Part shown: positions 52,031 through 62,140 of the stretch, piece after piece
Layout: each line of letters begins with the position of its first letter
Numbering within the stretch: position 1 is the first letter of the stretch
Source of the DNA: Candidatus Enterococcus wittei
Lineage (GTDB): Bacteria > Bacillota > Bacilli > Lactobacillales > Enterococcaceae
Assembly: GCF_002140175.1 (NCBI RefSeq)
Contig: NZ_NGMO01000001.1
Coordinates: 523,162-587,161 of the forward strand
Direction: 5' to 3'
DNA: 64,000 nt
Notes under the pieces: model-generated
Told to the model about the DNA's origin: nothing
What the model saw: the letters and a program-made list of their open reading frames with translations, nothing else
The model's database searches: none
Position numbers and translations under genes: made by a program

Positions 52031-52750
52031 GTGCCAAAATATGAAGAAATCGCAAATATCTTAAGAGACCGGATCCGTTCGAAAGAATATCCTCCTAACA
52101 GTTTTTTACCTAATCAGGTCGATCTAGTGGAGGAATTCCATGCAAGTCGAATGACCATCAAAAAAGCAATCAATATCTTAGCAATGGAAGGACTTGTATA
52201 TTCGCAAAGAGGGTCTGGTACTAAAATTCTCAGTCATCCATTTTTAAATAAAGATACATCCCCAGCTAATGAATACGAAGGACTAAGTCTACAAATGAAA
52301 CGCCGACAACGTTCTCTGACAAGTCAGATCATCCAATTCGACGTCGAATTTCCAAATGAATTCATTCAAGAACGATTGATGATCGATGCAGAACAGCCAG
52401 TTTATAACATTCATCGTTTAAGAATTTTAGATAATGAACCTTATATTTTGGAACATACTTTCATGCCGGTCAATCTTGTTCCAGGCTTAAAAAAAGAACA
52501 TCTTCTTTCATCTATTTATGACTATCTACACAAAGAACTGAACGTTCATTTTGCCGGTGCTTATCGTGCGATTTCGGCCGACAAAAGTTCTTTATTTGAC
52601 CAAAAATATTTAAACTGTGCTGAGACCGACCCTGTCCTCGAAGTCCAACAAGTCGTCTATTTAAAAGACGGTCAACCGATCGAGTACTCTTCCAGCCGTA
52701 ACCGATTTGATGTTCGTAATTATTCATTATTAGATGTTCGTTCAAATTAA
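52031..52750 (+). CDS. GntR-family (HutC/UTRA) transcriptional regulator
   Basis: 239 aa. Winged helix at the N-terminus (YEEIANILRDRIRSKEYPPN, then SRMTIKKAINILAMEGLVY and SQRGSGTKIL) and a UTRA ligand domain (VYNIHRLRILDNEPYILEHTFMP to the end). UTRA regulators often bind phospho-sugars. The GTG at 52031 follows GGGAGGTGAATAAC. It sits right after the PTS gene, so it most likely controls the glucosidase/PTS pair through the palindrome at 50275-50306. Confidence 0.92.
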   Translation: MPKYEEIANILRDRIRSKEYPPNSFLPNQVDLVEEFHASRMTIKKAINILAMEGLVYSQRGSGTKILSHPFLNKDTSPANEYEGLSLQMKRRQRSLTSQIIQFDVEFPNEFIQERLMIDAEQPVYNIHRLRILDNEPYILEHTFMPVNLVPGLKKEHLLSSIYDYLHKELNVHFAGAYRAISADKSSLFDQKYLNCAETDPVLEVQQVVYLKDGQPIEYSSSRNRFDVRNYSLLDVRSN

Positions 52751-53236
52751 CGAAGGAATTAAGCTCTTCATATAAACACCTAGTTCAAAAAGAGCGTGAA
52801 ACAAAAGTATGATTTACTATTGTTTCATGCTCTAAATACGTATAAACGGAGGAATCTGAAGCAACTCCTTCTCATTTCTCGGAATTAACCACTTCTGTTC
52901 CAATCTCTCTTTGAGGCAATATTGAAATTTAAAGACTGCAACAACTGCCTTCTGATCTGAGCAGTAAGAAAGAATCTCAGAAAACAGCTGCTCATATTTT
53001 TGTGATTATGAGTTAGTGCCAAAGATCATCTCTTCGAATACCGCTTATCAAAAAGGTGTTAAAAAACCGGTTGACTCCTAGTAATGAACCTTGAGGATAG
53101 AAGTTTTTCATATTTTTTTAAATTTTGACTTATTGTCAAAAGAGCTGGCTTTTGAATATCTTTGTCAAAATCATGACAACTATGGGTTGACCTGAGCATT
53201 CAGTCAAAGAACCGTAAAAAATACCTACTTTTTCTC
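52751..53236. other. Intergenic, 486 bases
   Basis: Holds dispersed repeat copy 3 (52790-52909) and further sequence at about 52980-53180 with short blocks resembling it (CTCATATTTTTGTGATT, CTCTTCGAATA). No ORF and no clear terminator for the DUF624 gene were found. Confidence 0.5.
52790..52909 (+). repeat. Dispersed intergenic repeat, copy 3 (shortened)
   Basis: AGAGCGTGAAACAAAAGTAT and TGTTTCATGCTCT form a hairpin, then AAATACGTATAAACGG, GGAATCTGAAGCAACTCCTTCT and a tail AACCACTTCTGTTCCAATCTCT. The middle block with AAAATAAGC is deleted relative to copies 1 and 2. It may also act as terminator of the GntR gene. Confidence 0.75.
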
Positions 53237-53923
53237 TTAATCCTTTTCCTCGTTCTTTCCACTAATCTTGCCTCTGTATATTTGTGTGCAATTCAAGTAA
53301 ATCAGCCCATACAAAAAGATAGGAGTAATCAAGAAGCCAAATTGTGGTTTTAAGAGCATCACAATTGGGATCAAGCAGAATAAGAAGATGTTCAATAAAC
53401 CCACATACCATTTTTTCACTGTGAAATAAAAAGAAGCTTTATATATTTCTCGCTTGCTAACTGTTGGATTTTTTACTCGAAAATAAAAATTATTGATCAT
53501 TATACTTATGGCAATCAAGAACAATAAGAAAAAGAAAGGGATTAGCCATTTGCCTAATGGAAATTGTAACATGAAAATACTATCTGCCAACGAAAGAATT
53601 ATCACTCCTCCGCTAATCCCACCTAACTGTAAACTTTCTTTCCATCGTAATTTGTACAAATAAAAGAATGTTTTCATCGGTTCCATTCCATCCTCATGAC
53701 GCCAACGATCGATCCAAGTAATAACTGTGTAAGAAGAGGGAATAAAAAAGAACATACTACTAAGAAAGAATAAACTATTTCTTGAATCAATCGCTGTAGT
53801 GATCACAACTAAAAAGAAAGGTAGATTTACAATTAAAAGACACAAGTTTATGGCTAAAAGAAGGTAAGCTAAACGGAACAACTTCATATAAATATTCGTC
53901 TCAAATTTTTGTTTTTTTATCAT
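53237..53923 (-). CDS. DUF624 membrane protein (YesL-like)
   Basis: 228 aa with about five transmembrane helices (YLLLAINLCLLIVNLPFFLVV, then others to the end). It belongs to the YesL/DUF624 group, which is regularly encoded beside LplABC-type sugar ABC importers and is of unknown function. The ATG follows GGGTAGGAAAGC and lies seven bases past the permease stop, so it is the last gene of the glycosaminoglycan-type operon. Confidence 0.85.
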   Translation of the reverse strand: MIKKQKFETNIYMKLFRLAYLLLAINLCLLIVNLPFFLVVITTAIDSRNSLFFLSSMFFFIPSSYTVITWIDRWRHEDGMEPMKTFFYLYKLRWKESLQLGGISGGVIILSLADSIFMLQFPLGKWLIPFFFLLFLIAISIMINNFYFRVKNPTVSKREIYKASFYFTVKKWYVGLLNIFLFCLIPIVMLLKPQFGFLITPIFLYGLIYLNCTQIYRGKISGKNEEKD

Positions 53924-53929
53924 GCTTTC

Positions 53930-54775
53930 CTACCCTTTAACACCTGAAGATGCAATCCCTTCAACAAAATATTTTTGCATAGTCAGAAATACGATGGCCA
54001 CTGGCAATACCGATAAAACAGCTGCTGCCATAATCAAGGCATATTCCGTATCATATAAACCGACAAACATTTTCAATCCTAATTGAATCGTTTTGTTTTC
54101 AGTAGATGTTAAATAAATAAATGGCCCCATATAATCATTCCAAGTATTCACAAACGTAATAATCGTCAAACTAGCTAACGCTGGTTTCGTTAATGGTAAA
54201 ATGATTTTCCGATATATCCCCCATTCGGTCAAACCATCGATTCTTGCACTTTCACAGAGAGAATCTGGAATACTACTATAGTATTGTTTAAGCAAAAATA
54301 CACCAAATGCGCTAAATGCTTGTAACAAGATTAAAGATAATAATGTATCTGTTAATCCGAACTGTCTCATCAAGATGAATTGTGGGATCATATAGGACTG
54401 CCAAGGAACAGCAATCGTACCGATATAAGCTAAGTAAAGCAAGTTTTTGCCTTTAAAATGCATTTTTGAGAAACCATACGCTGCAAAACTCGAAGTAAAT
54501 AACTGGATCAAAGTGATGATGATGCTTAATATCGCAGTATTCTTAAAAAAAGTCAATAATGGAATACGTGTCCAAATCACTGAATAATTATCTGGATGCC
54601 AATCTTTAGGAATCCATTGAATAGGAACCGAAAAAACATCATTGTTTGTTTTAAAAGAAGCTGAAATCATCCAGATGAATGGAATCAAAGTAAGGGATGA
54701 AAAAATAATCAACAGGATAAAAACAATCACTTTATTCCATCTTGTTTTTCTCCCTTTAATTGAAGTAGTTGTCAT
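53930..54775 (-). CDS. ABC transporter permease, LplC/MalG type
   Basis: 281 aa, six transmembrane helices. It has the conserved permease loop that docks on the ATPase, here CESARIDGLTEWGIYRKIILPLTKPAL (first part CESARIDG). It pairs with the LplB-type permease upstream for carbohydrate import. No ATPase gene is in the operon, so a shared MsmK-type ATPase encoded elsewhere is expected. Confidence 0.92.
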   Translation of the reverse strand: MTTTSIKGRKTRWNKVIVFILLIIFSSLTLIPFIWMISASFKTNNDVFSVPIQWIPKDWHPDNYSVIWTRIPLLTFFKNTAILSIIITLIQLFTSSFAAYGFSKMHFKGKNLLYLAYIGTIAVPWQSYMIPQFILMRQFGLTDTLLSLILLQAFSAFGVFLLKQYYSSIPDSLCESARIDGLTEWGIYRKIILPLTKPALASLTIITFVNTWNDYMGPFIYLTSTENKTIQLGLKMFVGLYDTEYALIMAAAVLSVLPVAIVFLTMQKYFVEGIASSGVKG

Positions 54776-54790
54776 CTTATTTCCTCCCTT

Positions 54791-55687
54791 CTAGACTCTC
54801 TCTTGATATTGATTCCATTTGAATTGCACAACAGTAATGGTTAACACGATCACAAATAAGACCATTGCGATGGCTGAAGCATAACCAAAGTTGAATTTAA
54901 CAAATGCTTCATTGTATACATGATATACCAATACATTCGTTGCTCGGCCCGGACCACCATCGGTCATTACTTGGACAAGGTCAAATATTTTAAAGCAGTT
55001 GATCACTAACATGACAGTGACAAAAAACGTTGTTGATCTAAGAGAGGGAACAGTGATATGTATAAATTGCTTCCATTTATTAGCCCCATCCATTGCAGCA
55101 GCTTCATACATTTCTTTTGAGATCGTTTGTAATCCCGCTAAGTAAAGAATCATATAATAACCCATTCCTCGCCAAACACTGACAATAATAATCGCTGATA
55201 GTGCCCAGTCAGAACTCGAAATCCACCCAGGAGGATTCTCCATAAACCACTTCAAAAATCGATTCACAGGTCCCATCGTTGGGTGAAACAGCATACTCCA
55301 AACAACAGCGATTGCTACTAAAGAAGTGACATAAGGAAAGAAAAAAGCCGTTCGAAAAAATTTCATCCCTTTGATTTTTTGATTCAATAAAACTGCTAGC
55401 CCTAATGAACAGATCAAGGTTAGCGGAACAACACCTGCTGCATATAAAAATGTGTTTTTCAATGAAATCCAAAATGTATCGTCAGACAGCATTTTTGAAA
55501 AGTTTTGTAACCCGACATACTCGGGTGTATTAAATGAATCCCATTTCATAAAGGCTAGTATAAAAGAAAAGATCACAGGCACTAATGTAAAAATCAAAAA
55601 ACCGAGAAAGTTTGGTGCAATAAATGACCAAGCTATCATCGTATGTTTTCGTCGTAACTTACGAGATGTTCTTTTGGATACTTCCAT
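54791..55687 (-). CDS. ABC transporter permease, LplB/MalF type
   Basis: 298 aa with a cytoplasmic N-terminus rich in Arg/Lys and six transmembrane helices. The docking loop reads YEAAAMDGANKWKQFIHITV and it ends with the family-typical GGPGRATNVLVYHVY region. It lies 15 bases upstream of its partner permease and about 105 bases after the binding-protein gene. Confidence 0.92.
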   Translation of the reverse strand: MEVSKRTSRKLRRKHTMIAWSFIAPNFLGFLIFTLVPVIFSFILAFMKWDSFNTPEYVGLQNFSKMLSDDTFWISLKNTFLYAAGVVPLTLICSLGLAVLLNQKIKGMKFFRTAFFFPYVTSLVAIAVVWSMLFHPTMGPVNRFLKWFMENPPGWISSSDWALSAIIIVSVWRGMGYYMILYLAGLQTISKEMYEAAAMDGANKWKQFIHITVPSLRSTTFFVTVMLVINCFKIFDLVQVMTDGGPGRATNVLVYHVYNEAFVKFNFGYASAIAMVLFVIVLTITVVQFKWNQYQERV

Positions 55688-55792
55688 AATTGATTGTCAA
55701 AAAAAACACTTGGTTCTTTCGACCCATCCCCCTTCCATTAAAAAATTGTTCTATAAAAATCTAAAATAAATCTTATCCTCCATCCTCATTTT

Positions 55793-57058
55793 CTATTCTC
55801 TCTCTTGCTTCACACGTTTTCCCATATTAGCAATCGCTTCTTTGATCGTTTCATCTCCAACTAAAATCAGTTCATGCTCTTCTTGCAGGATTTGATCAAT
55901 TGCAGGCCCATCCTTATCGACTGGAAATTCTATAGCGATTTGTTCTGGTTTAAACGCTTTCTGTGATACTGCATCATTTGGCATGCCTTGTCGATTAAAA
56001 TACAAGTCATTGATGGTTTCCGTTCGATAGGAAGAAACTACTCCTATTTCTGCAAGGACTTTCGCTCCTTTTTCACCTGAACAAAAATCAAGAAATTTTT
56101 GAGCAAGTTCTTGATTTTTCGAATTTTTATTGATTGCAAATGCTGTAGGGGAACCAAAAGTTTGGATCTCTTTGCCTTTTTCTTTTTGAGGAAGTTCTGC
56201 GATCCCCCATTCCACATCGGTGTTTCCTGCATCAATATTGGTTAATAATGTGCCCATATACCAAGATCCCATATACATCATTGCCGCTTTTGAATTTTCA
56301 AATTGCGATTGATAGGTGACATTGGTAGACTTAGCTGTTCCAAAATCTAATTGAGCTTTTTCCTCTTGCATTCGCAATACACGTTCATAGTCTTCTTCTA
56401 AATAACTATAATCTGGGTCAATTAAATTCTTCCTGTTTTGAGCCGCAGAGCTAGCTTGGATTGTCGAACGCCATGTATGTTGATACGCACCATAGACTTG
56501 TTCTTCAGGCTTTGCGAGTTTTTTTGCTAATTCTTCATATTCGTTCCACGTTAAATTACTCGGATAGGCTAAACCAGCAGCATCAAACATTTTTTTATTG
56601 TAATAAAGCACCCAAAAATCTGTTCGGTACGGTTGGGCATATGTTTGTCCATCAATATCATACATTAAGTAGCTTTCTAGAGCTGGTTCAATTTCTATTT
56701 CTTTGATATGTAATGTTAGATCCATCAATTGATTTCGCAGTGCATAATTAGAATAAGACATAAGATTTTTCATCGCTAAGACATCAGTAGTATCCCCGCT
56801 AGAAAGCATCGTTGTCAATTTTGTATCATAATCTTCAGAAGCAATATCTACCGCCTTGACTTTCACATCTGGATTTTCTTTTTCAAATGCCTGAAATAAC
56901 TTTTCAAATTCTGGTATCGTATCATAATTCCACGTACTAACTGTCAAAACCGTTTTTCCATTTTCATCTTTTGCCTGATCTTTACTCCCACAAGCACTTA
57001 ATCCGATCCCACTACTAACTAACAATAATGTAACTAAACATTTTTTCAACAACGTCAT
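55793..57058 (-). CDS. Sugar ABC transporter solute-binding lipoprotein
   Basis: 421 aa. A lipoprotein signal peptide with lipobox LSAC (Cys 23) anchors it to the outer face of the membrane. The rest is a family 1 extracellular binding protein (VLTVSTWNYDTIPEFEKLFQ, QAFEKENPDVKVKAV, YMGSWYMG, FGSPTAFAINKNSKN). It captures the sugar for the two permeases. The operon context (GH88, DUF2264) points to unsaturated glycosaminoglycan disaccharides; the binding residues cannot be judged here. GGAGG seven bases before the ATG. Confidence 0.92.
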   Translation of the reverse strand: MTLLKKCLVTLLLVSSGIGLSACGSKDQAKDENGKTVLTVSTWNYDTIPEFEKLFQAFEKENPDVKVKAVDIASEDYDTKLTTMLSSGDTTDVLAMKNLMSYSNYALRNQLMDLTLHIKEIEIEPALESYLMYDIDGQTYAQPYRTDFWVLYYNKKMFDAAGLAYPSNLTWNEYEELAKKLAKPEEQVYGAYQHTWRSTIQASSAAQNRKNLIDPDYSYLEEDYERVLRMQEEKAQLDFGTAKSTNVTYQSQFENSKAAMMYMGSWYMGTLLTNIDAGNTDVEWGIAELPQKEKGKEIQTFGSPTAFAINKNSKNQELAQKFLDFCSGEKGAKVLAEIGVVSSYRTETINDLYFNRQGMPNDAVSQKAFKPEQIAIEFPVDKDGPAIDQILQEEHELILVGDETIKEAIANMGKRVKQERE

Positions 57059-57095
57059 TTTTTTTCCTCCATTTCACTGATTCTAAAAGTCTCTT

Positions 57096-58229
57096 TTACC
57101 AAATACTGTACCAAGGTTTTGCTAATCTAGTTAAAGCTTCTAAATAATAATAATCCCCCCAGATCATACATTCTTTTACTCCTTTGTTTGATTTTTTATC
57201 ATAAACTCCTTCAAGTAATAACCCATTTGACTTTGCTATATTCACACTTGTACATTTTATGGATAGCGTTTTCATTATTGAGATTGCGATTGTTTTATAA
57301 ATTTGTTTTTTAGGATCACTATGTGGTAGCTGTTTTTCAAGTTCTAACAATCCACAAGCAGCAATTGCTGCTGCAGAGGTATCTCTTTCTTCTTCACTTC
57401 CTTGCCTAAAAATCAAATCCCAATAACAAACTTTATCCTCGGGCAAGCACTCGATAAAATAGTCAGCAAGATGTTTCGCAGTCTCAAGAAACGTATAATC
57501 TCCAGTATGATTGTAGCTTAATGTAAATCCATATATTCCCCAAGCTTGTCCCCTTGCCCAACAGGAATCATCAGAAAAACCTTGTTGGGTTTTACCACCG
57601 ATAGCTTTACCTGTTTTCGGATCAAAATAATACGTATGATAAGTTGTATTATTTTCACGAACAATGAAACGTTGTGTTTGTTTGGCATGAGCATAAGCCA
57701 CATCCTTATAAATAGCATCACCAGTTTTAGCTGCCGCAAAATATAGGAGTGGGAGATTCATCAAACAATCAATGATCATCCTTCCTCTTTGATGTTCATC
57801 CTCTAAGTCTCCCCAAGCCTGGATGATTTGTGTATTTTCATCATATCGCTCTAACAATAAATCAGCTGCATTAATTGCTAGCTCTTTGGAATCTTCATGC
57901 TCATTGATCTGATAATCAGCTATTGCCGATAGAGTGTAAAGAAAACCAATATCATGAGTCTCTAAAGCTACTTTATTTTTCAGCCGTTGTTCAAAAACAG
58001 CCAGTTGTTTAGCGATTGTCTGATCAAAATCAGTACTTTCAGTCAACTCCTTTGCTAAAAATAGCATACCTATCCAAAAACCAGCTGTCCAATCTTTATT
58101 TTCTTCAGGCATATAAACTAAGTTTGTACTTGATGCTGGTGGTACTAATTCCTGAAAGATTGGCATATTCTTCTTGACTTTTCTGACAACAAAGTCAATC
58201 TCTTTTTCTAACCATTCAAATTGTTCCAT
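57096..58229 (-). CDS. GH88 unsaturated glucuronyl hydrolase
   Basis: 377 aa, an (alpha/alpha)6 barrel. Key acidic residues are seen in HDIGFLY (D93) and RGRMIIDCLMNLPLLY (D154), five residues later than D88 and D149 of the Bacillus GL1 enzyme, plus SDDSCWARGQAWGIYGF and CYWDL. It removes the 4,5-unsaturated uronic acid from disaccharides produced by hyaluronate, chondroitin or heparin lyases. No signal peptide, so it acts inside on imported disaccharide. ATG 58229 with GGAGGTAGGA, directly after the DUF2264 stop, indicates coupling. No lyase gene is in the window. Confidence 0.9.
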   Translation of the reverse strand: MEQFEWLEKEIDFVVRKVKKNMPIFQELVPPASSTNLVYMPEENKDWTAGFWIGMLFLAKELTESTDFDQTIAKQLAVFEQRLKNKVALETHDIGFLYTLSAIADYQINEHEDSKELAINAADLLLERYDENTQIIQAWGDLEDEHQRGRMIIDCLMNLPLLYFAAAKTGDAIYKDVAYAHAKQTQRFIVRENNTTYHTYYFDPKTGKAIGGKTQQGFSDDSCWARGQAWGIYGFTLSYNHTGDYTFLETAKHLADYFIECLPEDKVCYWDLIFRQGSEEERDTSAAAIAACGLLELEKQLPHSDPKKQIYKTIAISIMKTLSIKCTSVNIAKSNGLLLEGVYDKKSNKGVKECMIWGDYYYLEALTRLAKPWYSIW

Positions 58230-58231
58230 TC

Positions 58232-60028
58232 CTACCTCCAAAATGATGTCGTAAGCTCAATTGTTTTATTGTTTTGCTTGATAACAATTTGTTCTTCTTG
58301 CTTTTTTATCATTGGACGAACCAGTGTCTCATCCGATAAAATTCCTGATACTAAAGAAATCAACACATGTTTACCAGCTTTTAAATCTGTACGAACATAA
58401 GGAAGTATCGTCCGTTGAAAGAAAACATTCGTATTGGGTTCAGGTCTCAATGCCTGTGCTTCTTGATAACCATGAATACCTTCAATACTGGTCGTTCCCA
58501 TCTCTGATTTCACTTCGATCCGTAACCCTTCTGATTGTGGGATTTTTTGCTCAAATGGTACACAAAAACCGCCATCAAAGGCTGTCAAAGGTTCTTTTGT
58601 TTCGACTTCATGGACTCTCACATGACAATTTTCTAATGGGATGATCGTTGAACGAATCGAAACATCTTCCCAAGGCATCCATTCATGGATCACTCGATCG
58701 CCTAAAATCGAAAACGCACGATCCAACCCTTTAGCCCGAAAATAATGGTCCTCTTTGGATAATGCCAATGTACTATCATAAGCACCTTCGTAATACCAAT
58801 AATCAGACTTTGGAACACTAAAGCCAAATTTTGTTGAGTAGACAAATTTACTATATTTCGCATGGGGAAAACTTTGCTGATTGACAAATTGTCCAGCTGG
58901 GAATGCTTGAAGATGAGTCAGTTTTTCATTGTACTGATAAAAATTTTTGCTTTCTGGAACAGCTAACATTCGCTGCTCGATTTTAAGAGGAGTGACTTCC
59001 GCTTGCCAGTATGGATGTTCATCTGGAACAGCTAATAACAAGAAGCTCTTCATAGCCCAATAAGGAGAACCAGGACCATTATACCCTTCACTCATTACAA
59101 GATTTTCATAATGATAACCAACTGTTAATAATCCATCTGTTGAAAAGATTTCTTTAGACATCCAATTTTTCAAATGACGACTAATCAGCCCCTTGATTTC
59201 CCCCCAAGGTAATGCTTCAACGTCCGCAAAGACCAACGCACTGAAAAAACTGACTTGAGCAAAACGATACGTTAAACTTCGGCCAAATGGTAATCCTTCC
59301 CCATCTGTATCAAACCAATACTTAAAAGTCTGTGCAAAAGCAATTGCACGCTCTTTGATGATTTTTGTACGTTCTGGATCTTCCTCTGCCATAAAGTGAG
59401 AATAAATCAAACTGTAGTAATGGATTGCAAAGGAGATATAATAATCAAACTGAGTATCAGCCCCATCAAAATACCAACCATTCTCACAATAAAAACCTTC
59501 TATTACTTCAAAATCTGAATCAATTTGTTCCTGTGAATAAGGTTTTCCGCACTTCATCAAGGCAACATTCACTAAAATACGGAAAAAATACCAATTGTTT
59601 TTAGGAATCTTACAATCATTGACTTTAATCAACCAGTTGGCTAAATTAATTTGAATTTCTTTAGGTAAACGATCCCAAACTTTTTCTTTGTTCAAAAGTA
59701 AGCATGTACTTAGAGAAGCCATTTCTACGATCAGTTGATCGTAATTTGTCACATCCCCCCAATAATCCTCATTTCTAGGATCTGTTCCAACAGTAATTCC
59801 TTTTAGATACTCATTTAGTAATGCTTCATCTTCCCCACCAATCAGATAAGGACCAAATCCCCATAATGGTCGTAGAAAAGCTTCTACTTCTCTTGTTGAC
59901 TCTGAATAGACTGTTCCATGAGTACCTAGTTTTAATTTCCCTGGTATTTCTACATAAAACGGTTTTAATGGACACATCATCATTTCAAAATTTTCTTGCC
60001 AATCCTTTTTAGTGATAAACTCTTTCAT
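58232..60028 (-). CDS. DUF2264 protein (putative polysaccharide-active enzyme)
   Basis: 598 aa. It matches the DUF2264 (COG4289) family: RPLWGFGPYL, NYDQLIVEMASL, NNWYFFRILVNVALMK, DGADTQFDYYISFAIHYY and FGRSLTYRFAQ, typical of an (alpha/alpha)6 toroid, followed by a beta-rich C-terminal third. Family function is not established, though members occur in uronic-acid polysaccharide loci. No signal peptide, so cytoplasmic. ATG 60028 after AAGGAAGG; it overlaps the lipoprotein gene by 20 bases. The next gene is GH88. Confidence 0.85.
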   Translation of the reverse strand: MKEFITKKDWQENFEMMMCPLKPFYVEIPGKLKLGTHGTVYSESTREVEAFLRPLWGFGPYLIGGEDEALLNEYLKGITVGTDPRNEDYWGDVTNYDQLIVEMASLSTCLLLNKEKVWDRLPKEIQINLANWLIKVNDCKIPKNNWYFFRILVNVALMKCGKPYSQEQIDSDFEVIEGFYCENGWYFDGADTQFDYYISFAIHYYSLIYSHFMAEEDPERTKIIKERAIAFAQTFKYWFDTDGEGLPFGRSLTYRFAQVSFFSALVFADVEALPWGEIKGLISRHLKNWMSKEIFSTDGLLTVGYHYENLVMSEGYNGPGSPYWAMKSFLLLAVPDEHPYWQAEVTPLKIEQRMLAVPESKNFYQYNEKLTHLQAFPAGQFVNQQSFPHAKYSKFVYSTKFGFSVPKSDYWYYEGAYDSTLALSKEDHYFRAKGLDRAFSILGDRVIHEWMPWEDVSIRSTIIPLENCHVRVHEVETKEPLTAFDGGFCVPFEQKIPQSEGLRIEVKSEMGTTSIEGIHGYQEAQALRPEPNTNVFFQRTILPYVRTDLKAGKHVLISLVSGILSDETLVRPMIKKQEEQIVIKQNNKTIELTTSFWR

Positions 60029-60401
60029 TCGTTTCCTTCCTTTCAATAACGACTCCTTTGATAAACCCATAATATTCTCCGTACACTGTTACAGAATCGC
60101 CAATTTTCAATATTTCTTCTTGGTCATTGAAAATCTGATACCTACTCGAGCCACTCTTTAATATAAAACGATCTCCTTTCACTATCTCTTTGCTTTGATC
60201 AGATTGAATGATTTCTCCTGATAGCTGTACCCACGCATGTATAGGAACATTTGCTGTCTGAAATTCCTCTTCTGTATAGATATATGCTTTTTCTTTGATC
60301 CGATTTTTTGCTTGCTGTTCAAAGTTTTGTATATCTAGTTGATTTGCTAATCTCTTCCCATGACACCCTGATAATCCATATACTAGGACAATAATCAACA
60401 T
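60009..60401 (-). CDS. Small putative lipoprotein, first gene of the operon
   Basis: 130 aa. A hydrophobic start ends in lipobox LSGC, so it is probably lipid-anchored. The mature part is not recognised but looks beta-rich (WVQLSGEIIQ, DRFILKSGSSRYQIF, IGDSVTVYGEYYG), like an OB-type fold. The start is odd: ATG 60401 is 13 bases after AGGAG and gives a signal peptide without positive charge. In-frame codons upstream (KIRSYSWI) would supply one, but there is no ATG, GTG or TTG there. Confidence 0.6.
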   Translation of the reverse strand: MLIIVLVYGLSGCHGKRLANQLDIQNFEQQAKNRIKEKAYIYTEEEFQTANVPIHAWVQLSGEIIQSDQSKEIVKGDRFILKSGSSRYQIFNDQEEILKIGDSVTVYGEYYGFIKGVVIERKETNERVYH

Positions 60402-60438
60402 GATCCATGAATAGCTCCTGATTTTCTCACCCCTTTCA

Positions 60439-60452
60439 TTTAAAGCGTTTTC

Positions 60453-60453
<1 letters not shown>
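60439..60453 (-). promoter_or_regulatory. cre-like site at the operon promoter
   Basis: Plus strand TTTAAAGCGTTTTCT keeps the AA-CG core and the spacing of cre, with TT in place of TG. It covers the expected transcription start of the lipoprotein operon. Confidence 0.5.
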
Positions 60454-61630
<1,177 letters not shown>

Positions 61631-62140
61631 ATAGTACTTTATGAGTTGTCAGAGAAAATACCCACAAGTATTTTTTTCTTTTTACTTGTAGACAATCAAT
61701 TAACTAGCAAAGCTGATCTAAAATCCAACCGTTTCAATTATCCAAAAAAGCCGAAGCATCTCGAAAATAGTTAAATTTATTTTCGGATACTCCGGTTTAT
61801 TTTAGGATTTTTTTTCGTTCAAATTTGCGAAAAAAAGCAATTGTCAGTAACAAAGTAATTTACGAGAACACATTTTTCTTGTTTTCCAAAAATAGGCCTG
61901 CCTCAAATGATTAGTGAGAAAACAAGAACCATTCTTTTTTCTCTTATCTTTTATTGAATATTCTCTAGTAAGATCTCTTTTGAGATTAGATCCTCTAAGA
62001 TATGGATCTTATTTATCTATTTTAATCTAAATAACTTACTATTTACTCATTTCCTTAACGAATGAATAGGGAGAAAATAGGCATTCGCTCTTTTATAGTA
62101 AAGTAGGCAAACGTAAAAATGATTGTCCAACTGCCAATAT
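61631..62140. other. Intergenic, 510 bases
   Basis: Contains the terminator 61744-61803 and, farther on, AT-rich sequence with short inverted repeats (AAGATCTCTTTTGAGATT, GATCCTCTAAGATATGGATC). Both neighbouring genes end here. No ORF is supported. Confidence 0.5.
61744..61803 (+). terminator. Terminator after the lacI-type gene
   Basis: AAAAAGCCG(A)AG..TC(T)CGAAAATA pairs with TATTTTCGGA..CTCCGGTTTATTTT. Member of the CGAAAAT hairpin family. Confidence 0.7.
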
